A stretch of DNA of 64,000 nucleotides from Gari tellinella (GCA_922989275.2 OV277864.1:73350158-73414157), one strand, 5' to 3'; counted from the stretch's first letter, positions 33,941 through 46,115 are shown. Translations and numbers: made by a program. Notes: generated by a model from the letters alone, not told the origin.

Positions 33941-34138
33941 CAGGGCCTCTCATAAGAGGGAGTAAACTGAGCATTCCCAACATTTTCTCACTCATTTCAG
34001 CACCAAATCCTGTGGTGTAACTACTCATCAGAATCGTCTTGAAGAGACGATTCTAATGAGTAGTGACAACATAGGGTTTAATGCAGAAACAAAAAATTGA
34101 GTTTTTGAAATACCATACTCCCCTTATCTTGTGCCCTG
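33941..34138. mobile_element. Family B MITE
   Basis: CAGGGCCTCTCATAAGAGGG to CCCTTATCTTGTGCCCTG; hairpin AATCGTCTTGAAGAGACGATT. Confidence 0.65.
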
Positions 34139-34196
34139 CTCAGTGGCCATTTAGTTAAGAATATTGGGGATTGATGAATATTATATATATTGGTGC

Positions 34197-34267
34197 TTAA
34201 TGCAGTAACAAAGTAATGCAGAAAGCTCCTAAAGGAGCTTTCTGCATAACTTTGTTACTGCATTAAG
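34197..34267. repeat. GCAGAAAGCTCC hairpin
   Basis: CTTAATGCAGTAACAAAGTAATGC and its inverse around GAAAGCTCCTAAAGGAGCTTTC; no outer ends identified. Confidence 0.55.
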
Positions 34268-34437
34268 CTGCAACCTGTATCAAATAACTGAATAGTAGCA
34301 TTAGGTTTGACAGAAAATTAATTAATGATGGTATTCCCGAGTTTGTTATCATACAATCTTTACTTGTCAAAAGAAGAAAAAGGCTGTAATTTCCTATAAT
34401 TCACAGCTCAAAAAAGTCCCTCCTCGAAAATTGTTTA

Positions 34438-34650
34438 TCCTTTTACCCCATAGCCTGTTTCTAGTTTTGAAGACAGGTGGCCACTTAAAAGTGATTGATA
34501 GTAAAGCAGCATATAAGCTACCATCTGCTAGTATATAGAAAATATTTGATATAATGCATATTCATGACTGTATAAAACAGAACTATTTCTTAGTGAAGGA
34601 TCAACATTAATTAAAGGGTAAAAAGGTGTTTTTATTGAGTAATGATTTAA
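34438..34650. mobile_element. Family A MITE, hairpin deleted
   Basis: CCTTTTACCCCATAGCCTG to GGTGTTTTTATTGAGTAATG; only AGTAAAGCAGCATATAAGCTACC remains of the centre. Confidence 0.55.
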
Positions 34651-35386
34651 GTTATATTAGAGTTTGTCATTGGATCACCCATGGCATAGATACCTTGTTG
34701 GGTGTTTTAATATCCTGTTTGCAATAAGGCATTCACAACATGAAAATAGTTTCAACCTGGTTAAAGATGTATATATGAGCAAACATCAAGCTGGCTAATA
34801 ATTTTTTACAGCAGGTTTTGCATTGTTAAGCTTCCGCTTGCCTTTGTGCTTTCTCAGGTGACTACATGGGATAATTTAATCATTATTTATAAGTACTGGA
34901 CTGCATGTTCTGATTGGCCGTAAAACATCATTCATATTCATTCATTCATTCATTCAAAAATCATGACTTATTCTAAAAAATTTAAGCATATTATAGATGT
35001 TGTGAGAAAACTTTGAAAACACATGTATTTTGGCCAAATACCTCAATCTGATTTGCAAGAAACCAGCCATGGAGACCTGCTGTTTGTGTGTCCGGGTTGC
35101 TATTAAGTTGTTATTGGTATTCAGTAAGCTTGGTATTGTTATAGAGGCTCTGTCACCGGAAGAAAATATATTTACTCAAACCTATTCCTCTTGTTCATCT
35201 GCTCTCCAACGCTAAAGATTGTGCAACATTTTAAAAGGTCACTGTGTCATCAAATATTTTGTTAAGGCCAGTTATGCACATTGTAATTAAGTTGTGTATA
35301 ATGCACCTATAGCTGTATTTGGATAAGGCAATTAGCACTGCAGTCATGTGACTTGAAGCAACTTGACATTATGGATTTATCAACAC
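34651..35386. other. Intronic DNA without recognised features
   Basis: AT-rich sequence with a short ATTC microsatellite (34929-34955) and no transposon ends or credible exons. Confidence 0.45.
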
Positions 35387-35634
35387 TTAACCCTTTACCC
35401 AAAAGCTTGTTTCTAGTTTCATGATAAGTGACTACTTAAAAAGCAGGTTAAAAGTAAAGCAGAATGCACCTTAAGGCACATTCTGCTTTACTTTCAGTCT
35501 GCTTTAAGCTACTACTGCTACCTGTTAGAATAAAGAAAATATTCCTTATGATACATACTCATGAATTTATAAATTGGGACTATATTCTTCTGTGGCGTAG
35601 TAAATTGTAAACACTAAAAGGCAAAAGGGTTTAA
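35387..35634. mobile_element. Family A MITE, full length
   Basis: TTAACCCTTTACCCAAAAGC to AAAAGGCAAAAGGGTTTAA; hairpin AGCAGAATGCACC|TTAAGGCACATTCTGC. Confidence 0.65.
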
Positions 35635-36050
35635 GATTTAACCTTGAATGCACCAATAAAACAAGTTTCAAAACAAAACTACATTTTGTTTCTTAAATTT
35701 AGTGAAGATAAAATTGTTCATGTCTTTTCTCGCTCCTTCAGGAGTCCTCTGATCATGGTCTACACTGTTTGCAAATTATGCCAAATTCTGGTTTTTATCA
35801 TAGAAATGGGGATAGTAAAAGCATAAATTGTCACATTATATACAAGGATAGATCAAAATGTCTCAAGTTAAGTATTATGTTTACTTAAATCATAATAGAT
35901 TGGTCACTTGCCCTTAGTCACTGGCCAAGCTATGGGTCATTGTAATACTTTGTGCAGAGGTTTTACTGAACATAGAGTGTTTCATAAACACTTGTGGTGC
36001 ACAAAGACTACAATGATCGTCAAACCCTTCTTCTGCTGAATATACATGTA

Positions 36051-36220
36051 CAGTCGAAACTTGATACTTCGAACTTGTGCAAGTTTTAACATACCTATAT
36101 TTCAAAGTTATTAAAAACAATCCATATTTTAAATACGGTATGTTTGACTTTAAAATCGGGTCCGGATCGACTTATCAAAATACAACTTGAGAAATAATGG
36201 TACGATTGATTTAAGGAATT
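36051..36220. mobile_element. Family S MITE, degraded
   Basis: TA-CAGTCGAAACTTGATACTTCG at the left and the inner TTTCAAAGTTATTAAA..; the right end has decayed. Confidence 0.5.
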
Positions 36221-38459
36221 TCGAAGTATCCATTTTTGACAAAACCCAACTCTCTATAATGCATGAATTTTAGTATCACATTGGCTAGTAAAATAAGTAT
36301 ACCTTTCCGCAGAAAAAGAGTGTTAAGACTCATACCCGATGTATCTCAGATAATAAAATAGTGTAGACCTATATCAGACAGATCCTTCAGGGCTACACTG
36401 TTTTTCAAAAATAAAATTATCAGTATAAGCTAATAGCAGGAGAAGGGTTAAGTTTGTACAATACTTGACAATAATTCCCTGTGACAGTGGTGAATTAGTG
36501 CAGCTCTAATCCCAGCTTAAACAAAATTGATCAAAGTAAAATAAGTTGAAGTTTAACCTTTCTCTTGCCACTTGCATTTAGATTAGATCCATGAAACTCA
36601 GATAAAAAAAATATGGCTCTAAATGACCATCTTGCATCTATGGGCTATAAAACTCCATCAAATTCATTGAGAATTGTTTAATTTTTGTCAATGTTTACAT
36701 TTTATTGCATTGTGTTTGCGTTAAGTTTAATATATAACTAGGAAAGAGCAACATCATCTCAACTTCATAAATTATGTTCTAAGAAAGGGACAGTGTTGAA
36801 CAGTGTAGACCTCCAGTTTGTTAAATTTCATTAGGTTCTTCTATTAGCATGTTCTGGCAAATGGGGCATTTGTAGACCTGATAAACTAAAAGGAATTTAT
36901 TCAAGAATTAATCATCATAAATTTGGCACACTGAAATTGGCTTACAATGTGTGGTTTTACACTACCATGTACAAATGTCATGTAGTTTGAACTTCTATCT
37001 TGGTTTCTAGTAATCCTTCCAACTTAGCAAGTGTTTTAGCAGTGCTTAGACCTATAGGCTTAAACCTTAAATTTAAATACCTGCAATAGTGCAATCACCT
37101 ATATTCAAGTGTGTAAGCAGTGCCCTGCTTAAGCTTTTGGAGTAGCTTTCTGCTTTACTTTTATCTTGCTTAAGTAAGCTGTAACTGATATTCAAAACCA
37201 TAAAGATAATTCATTTATGGCACTTAAGTGAAGGGGCATGTAGAAGTGTGCAAAGTAATTAAAGATCTGTACAACCAAACCTAATACTAGAACATTTATT
37301 TATCCTTTCAGAATGAAACTCTTTTAAAGTCTTTATCCTTTTCAACAAAGAAAACCTATATTGAAGACCTTTTCAAAAAGTTTGCCTAATAAACTGGATC
37401 TTAACTATTTTTCACTTGAATCCTGTTTGAATCCAATGACTGAAATTTAGCTGACAATTAACATTGCCAATGGATTACATTCATATAAAATGTTGAAAGA
37501 GTTCCAATGTAATGGTAATCAAAGATGTACAAGCAAGAATTAAACATTAAAACCTGTGTTAAGTGGCCACTTTGAATAAAGTTAATTAGCAGGCTAAGTG
37601 AGTTAGCAGCTTTCTGCTTTACTTTGACCCTGCGTTAATACAATTTTATATATTTTTAGATGACTTTTGTCATTGAAAGAATGGCTGTTTTATTCAGGTT
37701 TTCCTGTCATTATTACTCAGATGTTTATCCGTTTAGAGTGTATCAATATACGGGAATACCTGAGGCTTAATTTACTTTCTATATCGAACGAAACAATAGG
37801 TGACAATTGTAATACAGTATAACCTATATCGTATAGTAACTCATCAGTAAAGAAACATATGGCATTTATTTATACAAGCCATAGAAGTAGTAGAAAAACT
37901 TGTGTATAGTAACCATCCAAATCAAGATGAATAAACTCTTATAAACTTAATGCTGAAATAAAATAATGCAGAAAACTGCCTTATACAGATTTACACTTTG
38001 GGGAAGTTGAGGGTTAATCAAGGGACAATTAAGTGCAAGGCAGTAATGCACCATTATAGATATTGATTTTGTACCTGGTCCTATGTCCAAACAATTGTTG
38101 ACATGGCAACTGTAAAGTACATGACCAACTCTGATGATGGAAATATGATGGAAAGTTTTGTTTGGCTGTCCCATGTGACTGTATTGAAAGTCAAAGCTGA
38201 AACAGCATGATGCCTCATGATTCCGTGGCATTCTTGTTTTGTTCTGATGCTAACATTGAATTGACTTGTTTATGTTTCATCCAGGACCTTTATGCATGCT
38301 TTAAGCTCTCATGTGGGCATGTTTAAAAAATATTGGTACAGTGTTCAACTGATATTAACCTTTTAAATAGTCAAAAGTGAAAATTATCATTGTCACAGTC
38401 ATATTACTGCTTACAGCAAAGATGAAAAGAAAGCAGGGCTTTAAATAATTCTGCTTTCA
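36221..38459. other. Intronic DNA, mostly unassigned
   Basis: A 2.2-kb AT-rich stretch. Only worn traces of families C (36360-36405) and T (37120-37170, 37555-37640) can be seen. It is the longest part of the window without a well preserved MITE. No exon-like segment with matching splice phase was found. Confidence 0.4.
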
Positions 38460-38649
38460 GAGCAACAGATAAGGGTAGTTTTTCAAAACTTAAAATCTTT
38501 ATTTCTGAACTAAACCCTATGGTGTCACTACTCATTAGAATCGTCTCTTCGAGAAGATTCTAATGGGTAGTAACACTATAGGATTTGGTGCTGAATAAGT
38601 GAGAAAATGTTTGATTTGTTGAAATAACTGCCTCTTATCTGGAGCCCTG
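38460..38649. mobile_element. Family B MITE, left end clipped
   Basis: AACAGATAAGGGTAGTTTTTC to CTTATCTGGAGCCCTG; hairpin AATCGTCTCTTCGAGAAGATT. It interrupts a GCTTTCAG|...|GGCTTTACTTTCATCTTGC family T-like remnant. Confidence 0.6.
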
Positions 38650-38844
38650 GCTTTACTTTCATCTTGCTGTAAGCTGCCACCTGTATTCAACACCATGCAA
38701 TGACTATTCAGTTGATGACAATTATGTGAAGGAGTAAGTAAAGGCACTCAATGGTGCTTCTGTGGTTGAAAGCGATTAATTTTAATAATAGATTATTCAG
38801 AAGAAAGTTTATTTAATCGAGATTTTTTCGGACAGGACATTAAT

Positions 38845-39006
38845 CCAATGAGAAATAGTTTCTGTATTCTAGCAAATGTTAGCTTACAGGCTAAGAGTAA
38901 AGCAGAATGTGCCATAAGGCACATTTTTCTTTACTTTCAACCTGATTTAAGTGGCCACCTGTCTTCAAAACTTGAAACGGGCTATGGAGTACATGTAATG
39001 GGTTAA
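38845..39006. mobile_element. Family A MITE, left-truncated
   Basis: AATAGTTTCTGTATTCTAGC through the hairpin to GGGCTATGGAGTACATGTAATGGG-TTAA. Confidence 0.55.
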
Positions 39007-39441
39007 GCAGTTGAACAGACTATAGAGTAAAGGGTTGAAGGCCATTTGAAGTTTTTATTGAGCCATGATTTTACGTCATTTGAATTATTATATAAGATCA
39101 TTAGTCAGTCATGCCTTGAAGCATTAGTTTGAACTCTATTGGCCTCTGTAAACTTTATCTCTTGATTTATATGTGTTTATACATCAAACTAAATGGTTCA
39201 TTTAAGGTTATAGTGAGGAAGTTAATAAGTTTATTATGTGATTTTTATACGCCCATTGAAAGATGGGGAATATTGTTATCACAATCATGAGTTTGATGTG
39301 TATACATACAATTTCAAAGTAAATAATATTATGGCAGGTTAAAATGGTTAAATGTGGGCATGCAACAAAGGTCGTATAAAGACTAGTTGCTGCACAACAC
39401 TTTACCTGTATTAAACAGCATACTGTCTTGTTTCGAGGTAT

Positions 39442-39688
39442 TTAACCCATTACTCCATAAATACACCTTTTATTCCTCCACAGAAGAAATTAGTCAAGTC
39501 ATGAATATGCACCATCAGTCTCAGAAGTATTTTCTATATTCTAGCAGATATAGTAGCTTATAACAGACTGAAATTTCAAATTTAAGCAGAATGCGCCTTA
39601 AGGAACATTTTGTATTACATTCATTTCAACGTGCTTTAAGTAGTCACCTGTCTGCAAAACTAGAAACATGCTATGGGATAGAGGGTTA
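39442..39688. mobile_element. Family A MITE
   Basis: TTAACCCATTACTCCATAAATACACC to ATGCTATGGGATAGAGGGTTAA. The hairpin has several substitutions and one arm insertion. Confidence 0.68.
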
Positions 39689-39822
39689 ACTTATAGGACT
39701 CTCAAACATAGAGGGGGAATAAAAGACATGTGTGCTAAATTTAGAAGATGTTTTGACATATAACAAGGCTAAATGTCATCTAGTTTTCTTCCTGGCTGTG
39801 ACTCTTGATTAATTTGTTGCAT

Positions 39823-40054
39823 TTAACCCATTTACCTGATAGCATTGTTTCTAGTATTGAAGATATGTGACTACTTAAAGCAGATTGAAAGTAAAGCAGA
39901 ATGCGCCCTTTAAGCTTTAAGCTATTAACTGCTAGAATAAGGCAAGTATTAAATATATGACACATATTCATTACGGTATAATTTGGAACTATTTTCTTCA
40001 GCGGATGAATAAAATGGATGTGCTAAAAGTCGCTTCTATAAGGGAAAGGGTTAA
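39823..40054. mobile_element. Family A MITE
   Basis: TTAACCCATTTACCTGATAGC to CTTCTATAAGGGAAAGGGTTAA; one hairpin arm deleted. Confidence 0.65.
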
Positions 40055-40289
40055 TGGTTTTGTTGTATGAGTTAAATGGTTGAAGCTGTAAGTTTACTGG
40101 TTTAGGTTGTTAGGTTACGAGGTTAATGGTTTAGGTCATTGGGGCATACAGGAGCTTTCTGCTTTCATTGGTAGCTTTATACTCTCAGCCTGCTATAGGT
40201 GGCTATCCATCTTCAAAATTAGGAACAGGCCTCGGGGTACTAAAGGGTTAAGCAAACTTTCTTTAACTAATGGCCACTTCAGTGGTTCT

Positions 40290-40410
40290 ATACCCAGCTT
40301 TGGATTTGTGCCTAAAAAAGTGCATGAAGGGAATGGGGTCTTTTTCCACCTGTAATTAGCTGGATGTTGCAATATGACTGAAATACTGTTACAAGCCATG
40401 TAAAATAAGA
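40290..40410 (+). mobile_element. SINE core fragment
   Basis: GGTTCTATACCCAGCTTTGG...GGGGTCTTTTTCCACCTGTAATTAGCTGG and GCAATATGACTGAAATACTG match the 3' core of the SINE at 12840 in the opposite orientation. The tRNA head is missing. Confidence 0.6.
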
Positions 40411-40736
40411 TTTAATCTAATGAACAACTTTTACTTTGTGCAAACCTGTACTGTTACATTAATCCTGCCATTATGTAATTTCCTTAAAACATGGCTAAAA
40501 TTTAAAAAAAAAATGAAAAGTTTATTTCAAGATGACAGGATGTTCAAATGTTAATGATGTGCTATGCCTTTTAATTTCGTGTTTTATAATGCATGTAATT
40601 GCAGTGTAACTAGGAGACAAGCAATGTATAGGTGGTTAGTTACCTGTAATTAACTGGTTTTACAGTAACTGTAATTATGGCTGTCAATAATTATGAAACC
40701 TTTCGTCTGTTAGCAACACACAATACAGCACTTGGT

Positions 40737-40937
40737 TAAAACTCTTTGCATGCTAGCAGCAAATATATGTCCCACAATGATAAACTTAGCAAACATTTTG
40801 GATCCAGATGAGACGCCGCCTAAAGCGGCGTCTCATCAGGATCGAAACTGTTTGACAATCAGACCCTGTTTTGAAAAAGAAAATTTGAAAATCTGTTTTT
40901 AGAACAAAAGCAGACAAGTGAAAAAAGAAAAACGAGC
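40737..40937. mobile_element. Family D MITE
   Basis: TTAAAACTCTTTGCATGCTAGC at the left. The hairpin TGGATCCAGATGAGACGCCG around CCTAAAGC is followed by CAGACCCTGTTTTGAAAAAG and a worn right end. Confidence 0.6.
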
Positions 40938-40959
40938 CTTACCGTAACTACATGTGTCT

Positions 40960-41159
40960 AAGTTAAAGCAGGACTAACGTAGAAAGCTCCTAAAAGGAGC
41001 TAGTAACTTTCAGGCTGCTTTAAGCTTAGTAACCATCTGGTAATAATATAGAACATAATACTTCTTTGGTGCATATTCATGACTGCATAATTATAGTTAA
41101 TATTTTCTTTAGTTGAGGATTAAATTAAAGGTGTACAAATGTTTATTTACGGTTAAGTT
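40960..41159. mobile_element. Family A MITE, degraded, before coding exon 2
   Basis: GTTAAAGCAGGACTAACGTAG... then CATATTCATGACTGCATAATTATAG, TCTTTAGTTGAGGATTAAATTAAAGGTG and GTTTATTTACGGTTAA follow family A order. It ends 24 bases before the acceptor. Confidence 0.55.
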
Positions 41160-41183
41160 CAACATTGTTTTCTCTCTTTTCAG

Positions 41184-41340
41184 ATTAGTGAATTACCAGA
41201 AGACTGCTGTTTTGGAGTGTCGGTCCATCCGTCCAGCAGCGTGTGAAACCGAAATTCCAACAGGCATTGAGATACGACAGGTGCTAGGCAGTCAGTTACT
41301 AGCATTTCTAGTCCCAGTTATCAAGACCATTGATAAAGCA
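41184..41340 (+). CDS. Coding exon 2 (residues 274-326)
   Basis: This 157-nt exon lies between TTTTCAG and GCA|GTAAGT. Its first base completes Arg274 (AG+A), followed by 52 codons reading LVNYQKTAVLECRSIRP and on to VIKTIDKA. The frame stays open only in the phase required by the upstream exon and exits in phase 0. The intron before it is 14.4 kb and the one after is 9.2 kb, both mostly MITEs. A worn family A element ends about 25 bases before the acceptor. The segment links the beta-rich N-terminal half to the C-terminal half; no motif is recognised. Confidence 0.85.
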
Positions 41341-41840
41341 GTAAGTCTACATTGGATTTTCACTTTTTACCACCACGCAGTCACTGTCGTTCAACACCGG
41401 CATGTTGCGAACAGTTTGAATCCTGATCAGGCCCAAGGTTAAATATAAAGCTTTTGAGTAAAAGCTGAAATCTGACGAATCAAATGCTTGAGAACAATCT
41501 CGGGCTCAACTTGAAAGTTAAAATAACCTTGGACCCAGACGTGACCACTTAAAGCAGATTAAAAGCACATTCGAATGTTTTACACTGCCGTACCAAGTCC
41601 TTCGGATAAGACTTTATGAACCGATGTATGAGTGCTTTACACTTGACATAGATCTAAAAGAACCAGAGAACTCTTTCAATAATAAGAGTAGGGCATAGCG
41701 CCCGGGTTCTCTGTATCCGCTCTCCTCTCTCTGGGGCGTCCAATTAGCCCATAGATGGCAGAAACGGACGTCAACAAACAAACAAACCCTTTGAACCATA
41801 TAGTCATGCATATATGCCTCCTTTGCAAACAATGTACATG

Positions 41841-41935
41841 CAAAGCACATACATGTACTTGTCTTATACAAACACTGAAGATCCAGATCAGAAGGCATCT
41901 ATAGGAGCCAACTGATCAGGGTCTGCAATGTTTGT
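41841..41935. repeat. Family C hairpin
   Basis: ACAAACACTGAAGATCCAGATC and GATCAGGGTCTGCAATGTTTG around GCATCTATAGGAGCC. Confidence 0.45.
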
Positions 41936-42028
41936 CATCTTGAAATACATGGACAAAAACGACCTATTACTGTAAATAGTCAAAAATGGTCTTGAGTAGA
42001 TTGGAATCTTGAATTGTCAATTTGAAGT

Positions 42029-42280
42029 TTAACCCATTACCCCTTAAATATGCCTTTTTACGCCTTTAATTCATTCCTCCACTGAAGAAAATAGTTCCAA
42101 TTTATACTGTTAAAAATAAGAATCATAAGAAATATTTTCTATATTCTAGCAGATAATAGCTTAAAGCAGGCTGAAAGCAGAATGCCCCTGCGCCTCAAGG
42201 CGCATTCTGATTTACTTTCAACCTGCTTTAAGTAGTTACCTGGCTTCAAAACTAGAAACAGGCAATTGGTAATGGGAGGA
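42029..42280. mobile_element. Family A MITE
   Basis: TTAACCCATTACCCCTTAAATATGCC to AACAGGCAATTGGTAATGGG. The right TTAA has become GAGG. Confidence 0.68.
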
Positions 42281-42336
42281 AAGGGTGTTTGAACTGATAT
42301 TCTTGAAATATACTAGAACGCCTCCTGTTTAAGAAA

Positions 42337-42498
42337 ACCCAAACAACCTTTTGTAAGTTTCAATATAGGTCAATACAATTTGAACATGTCTCCAAAAATG
42401 TTTCAAACAGGTCAAGCATGACCTGTTTAAGAGAGTTTTTTGGAGACATGTTAAACATGTATTGACCTATATTGAAGCCTACAGTGGGTTGTTTGGGT
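42337..42498. repeat. Long inverted repeat, distinct family
   Basis: ACCCAAACAACC...AATATAGGTCAATACA..GAACATGTCTCCAAAAA..AAACAGGTCA is followed by its imperfect inverse ending GGTTGTTTGGGT. Arms are about 80 bp with a few mismatches. No family seen elsewhere in the window matches. Confidence 0.65.
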
Positions 42499-42737
42499 CT
42501 GCTTATGTTACAGTGTATTATGTCTGATGAATGTCTGGCTTTTTCAATGCTGTCAAATTGATGATAAATGGGCCTAGGCCATTGAAAGAGGAAGCAATTT
42601 TTTTTAAAGATAGTTAGTTACCTAATGCAGGCCAAAAGTTATTCAGAAAACTCATATAGGAGCTTTCTGCGTTACTTTTCTTCTGCATTAACCTTTCTAA
42701 CATGATCTTTTTGAACTGGTTGATTTATGCAAGTTGT

Positions 42738-42912
42738 ACAGTAAAACTTGTATAGTAAAACCTCTCTATTACGGCCACTAAAGATCGTTATCTATTGGGT
42801 GTTTAAGGCAGGTGACTGCTTAAAGCAAGGTGACAAACAGAAAGCTCCTTGCTGTTTTAAGTCTTGCTCCCTGTTTGTCTCAATGTAGGGCTTATAATGG
42901 TACACAAGAGGT
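42738..42912. mobile_element. Family T MITE, degraded
   Basis: CAGTAAAACTTGTATAGTAAAACCTCTCTATTACGG shows a duplicated left end. GACAAACAGAAAGCTCCTTGC is half of the hairpin, and the right end is worn. Confidence 0.5.
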
Positions 42913-42914
42913 CA

Positions 42915-43157
42915 CATTATCCCTTCCCCCCTATGGCTTGGTATCAGTATTGAAGACATAGTTATTTAGAAGCAGGCTGATAGTAAAGCAGAATGCAGCG
43001 TATGCTGCATTCTGCTTTACTTTCAGCTTGCTTTAAGCTACCATTTGTAAGGTCCTGTAGTAAAATATTTCTTATGGTGCATATACACGACTGTATTAGA
43101 TGGAACGATTTTGTTGAGTTGCATAAAAAGGTATATCTAGGGGGTAATGGGGTAACA
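42915..43157. mobile_element. Family A MITE
   Basis: TATCCCTTCCCCCCTATGGC to TCTAGGGGGTAATGGGGTAA; hairpin AGCAGAATGCAGC|GTATGCTGCATTCTGC is perfect. Confidence 0.62.
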
Positions 43158-43312
43158 CCTAAATAGGCTTTTTTCATTGAAATTGGTATTCTGTTTGGTA
43201 ATGGGAAACCCACTGCAGTTTTAAGGTATACTGTACATGCAGCCTAGCAAAAAAATACACCCTGAAATTGAATACAATAATTGTCCTGTATTTGGGTGTA
43301 GGCTAACAGCTA

Positions 43313-43535
43313 TTAACCTCTATGCTGCCATGATGTCATTGGTTTTAAAACAGCCGTCAACTGCTTTTATTTCTCAAGTTTAAGTTTTAGGTACATGTAT
43401 TTTGACTTGAGAGCTATTAAAATGAGTGTCAAACAGTTTGGATCCTGATCAGACGCTGCATAACGCAGCATCTGATCAGGATCCAATCTGTTTGCAAATA
43501 ACCTTTGTACACGGGTAAGGCAATGAAGGGGTTAA
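43313..43535. mobile_element. Family D MITE
   Basis: TTAACCTCTATGCTGCC to GGGTAAGGCAATGAAGGGG-TTAA; hairpin GTTTGGATCCTGATCAGACGC around TGCATAACGCA. Confidence 0.62.
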
Positions 43536-44257
43536 ATTATTGTGACTTATTGTACTGCTCTGCACTTATGTTTGGCACCTTCAAACAGCTAAAATTAAGT
43601 TCCCATCAGTCAATGAGTGACTCAATGGCTAATCCTGGTCTACACCTTTTGATGCTTCTTTAAGTAATTTTGAAATACCGGTAGTAAGCATTATAAAAAC
43701 CAGCAGGTGATCATTTTAAAGAGATTACATAATAACAGGGTAAAGATGTATCCGTTTTATAGAACAGTAACATGCACCCACTACTTATACAGTACTACAA
43801 CTGAGAGGATAAGGCATGTTTAATGGTGTTTAAGGCAGGTAGCTGCTTAAAGCAGAAAGCTCCTGCTGCTTAACTTTCATCCTGCTTTAAACTTCTAGTT
43901 AGTCCTGTCGTGTGAGTTTAGTGTCATTGATGTGTGGGTTTCAAGTTGATATAATAATAAATGTGACTTTCCTCTACCACATCACATGCGTTGCAACGTG
44001 ATGTGCAGTACCTTGAAACATGACTTTTGATTGATAATATCCAAAATCTCAAAAACATTCCACGCCTTTGGTACATTTTTTGAAGGCTCTTTGTCAGGTG
44101 TCTGGAAATGATTTACACTTTCCATAAATCATAATACCCTAAAAATTCTAAATATTGGGACACTAAATGCATAACTGCAACAATTGTCTTAAAATTTGAA
44201 CTACCGGTAATTGCTTAAATATTACACAGTAATTTGTCCAAAAGGTGCAAACTGAAT

Positions 44258-44328
44258 GGCAAACAGTGTAGGCTCTGATCAGACTGCTCCTTAGGGAGCA
44301 GTCTGATCAGGGTCTACACAGTTTGCTC
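44258..44328. repeat. Family C hairpin
   Basis: GCAAACAGTGTAGGCTCTGATC and GATCAGGGTCTACACAGTTTGC around TGCTCCTTAGGGAGCA. Confidence 0.55.
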
Positions 44329-44461
44329 AGGCCTGTCTTTCCCAATACTTAGAGTAATTACGGTGACTGTTGTACTGGATATTTGCGTGTTCCTTCAAAT
44401 ACATCTTTGTGTTCCTGCTAAAGGAGCTGTTTGGTCAGGGTCAGCACTGTTCTCACATGAG

Positions 44462-44654
44462 CAGGACTCGAGATAAGAGGGAGTAAACTGAACAGATCAA
44501 ACATCTTCTCTCTCATTTCAGCACCAAACCCTATAGTGTTACTACTCATTAGAATCGTCTCAAAGAGACGATTCTAATGAGTAGTGACACCATAGGGTTT
44601 AATGCAGAAATAAAGATTTTAGTTTTTGAAATACTCCCCGTATCTGGAGTTCTG
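44462..44654. mobile_element. Family B MITE with target duplication
   Basis: CAGGACTCGAGATAAGAGGG to CGTATCTGGAGTTCTG, flanked on both sides by CATGAG. Confidence 0.75.
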
Positions 44655-44912
44655 CATGAGTCTACACTCTTTACTGGAATGAAGTTTTCTTTGTATTATC
44701 AGTTTATTGATAAAACAAAAAGTTTATCGTGGGCGGAGTTATGTACACGCACATTAAACATGCAACAGCAACCACATTTTTATCCAGCATTAAATATTTT
44801 GCAAAGTAAATGTAAACTCATCTATTGTTATTTAGAAATATTTTGAAAGGGCAAATTTGATTTGTTTTTAGCAACATGTCATTTTATTTATGTTAGGTGT
44901 CACATATGGCAC

Positions 44913-45105
44913 CAGGGTTCCAGATAAGGGGAGTATTTCAAAAACTATAATCTTTATTTCTGCTTTAAACCCTATGGTGTCACTACTCATTAGAATCGTC
45001 TCTTCGAGACAATTCTAATGAGTAGTAACACCATAGGATTTGGTGCTGAAATAAGTAAGAAAATGTTTGATTTGTTCAGTTTAATCCCTCCTATCTGGAG
45101 CCCTG
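44913..45105. mobile_element. Family B MITE with target duplication
   Basis: CAGGGTTCCAGATAAGGGG to CTATCTGGAGCCCTG, flanked on both sides by TGGCAC. It is inverted relative to the copy 260 bp upstream. Confidence 0.77.
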
Positions 45106-45591
45106 TGGCACCGTATTATACTTTGCACCAATGGCAAGGTCATTTATTGAAGAACAGTCTCACGCTAGCAGTACGTGAACTTTACTTTTGTGTACTTGCC
45201 TTACCATACTGGGTATGAACCCTCTGTTGTTGGGTATCAGTGTCAAGTTGAGTGTATGTTTTGGAACACTGTAATGAAGACGCTTGAACAAATTCTGTGT
45301 TGAACAACCAGTCAAAAAACATCTATGAAAAATCTTTATAAACCGGTGGCAGCTCAATGAAATTTAAAGATAATGCAGAAAGCTAATAAAGGGGCTGTGA
45401 CTTCTGTCTAAACCCTTTTCTCCATATATACACCTTTTTTCCCCATTTCTCCATAGATATGCATTTTAACGTGTCAGCGTTCCCTTGTCATTCCATTTCA
45501 CGTAAGCAATTTGAAGAAGGTTTTTATGCCCTTTCACTTACATCTTTCTGTAATGGGGCATGGTAGGCACCAGAAAAAGTACCTAGAGATA

Positions 45592-45830
45592 TTAACCCAT
45601 TACCCCATAAATAGGCCTTTTTACGCCTTTAATATATTCCTCTACTGTAGAAAATCGTTCCAATTTACACTGTCACAAATAAGAATACCGGTAATAAGAA
45701 ATATTTTCGATATTCTAGCAGATGATAGAGCAGAATGCACCTTATGGCGCATTCTGCTTTACTTTTAGCCTGCTTTAAGTAGTCACCTACTTTTAAAACT
45801 AGAAACAGGCTATATGGGGTAATGGGTTAA
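45592..45830. mobile_element. Family A MITE
   Basis: TTAACCCATTACCCCATAAATAGGCC to GGCTATATGGGGTAATGGGTTAA; first hairpin arm deleted. Confidence 0.72.
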
Positions 45831-45831
45831 G

Positions 45832-46115
45832 ACTTTTCCTCAGTCCATTGAGGGTCCACCAGCATATTGTTCTGGAGGTGTCAATATGTTACTTGTAACT
45901 GTCAAATCACGTGCAGTTTACCTGGTGAAGTCCAGATTATACTCATGCTCTAGTGATTTTCAATGGTTATTTCTAACCAAACTATCAAATATAAAGGTAG
46001 AGTCTCACACAAGACGCTTCAATGGTTCAATATGCACAAGACCCATGCTTTTTGCAAGGAAATTGTCTGGCAATGCGTTATGACCAAAAGGTCGTCAGGA
46101 GATGTCTTTAAGAAT
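45832..46115. repeat. Unclassified repeat, copy 2
   Basis: This partner of 10424-10790 shares GACTTTTCCTCAGTCCATTG, TTACCTGGTGAAGTCCAGAT, CATGCTCTAGTGATTTTCAA and AAAAGGTCGTCAGGAGATGT in order. It lacks the poly-C tract. Confidence 0.6.

Noticed and set aside
41113..41442. Coding sequence starting at 41113
   Set aside because: The part before 41184 is a degraded MITE and intron; the acceptor CAG at 41181-41183 and the phase of the previous exon define the true exon.
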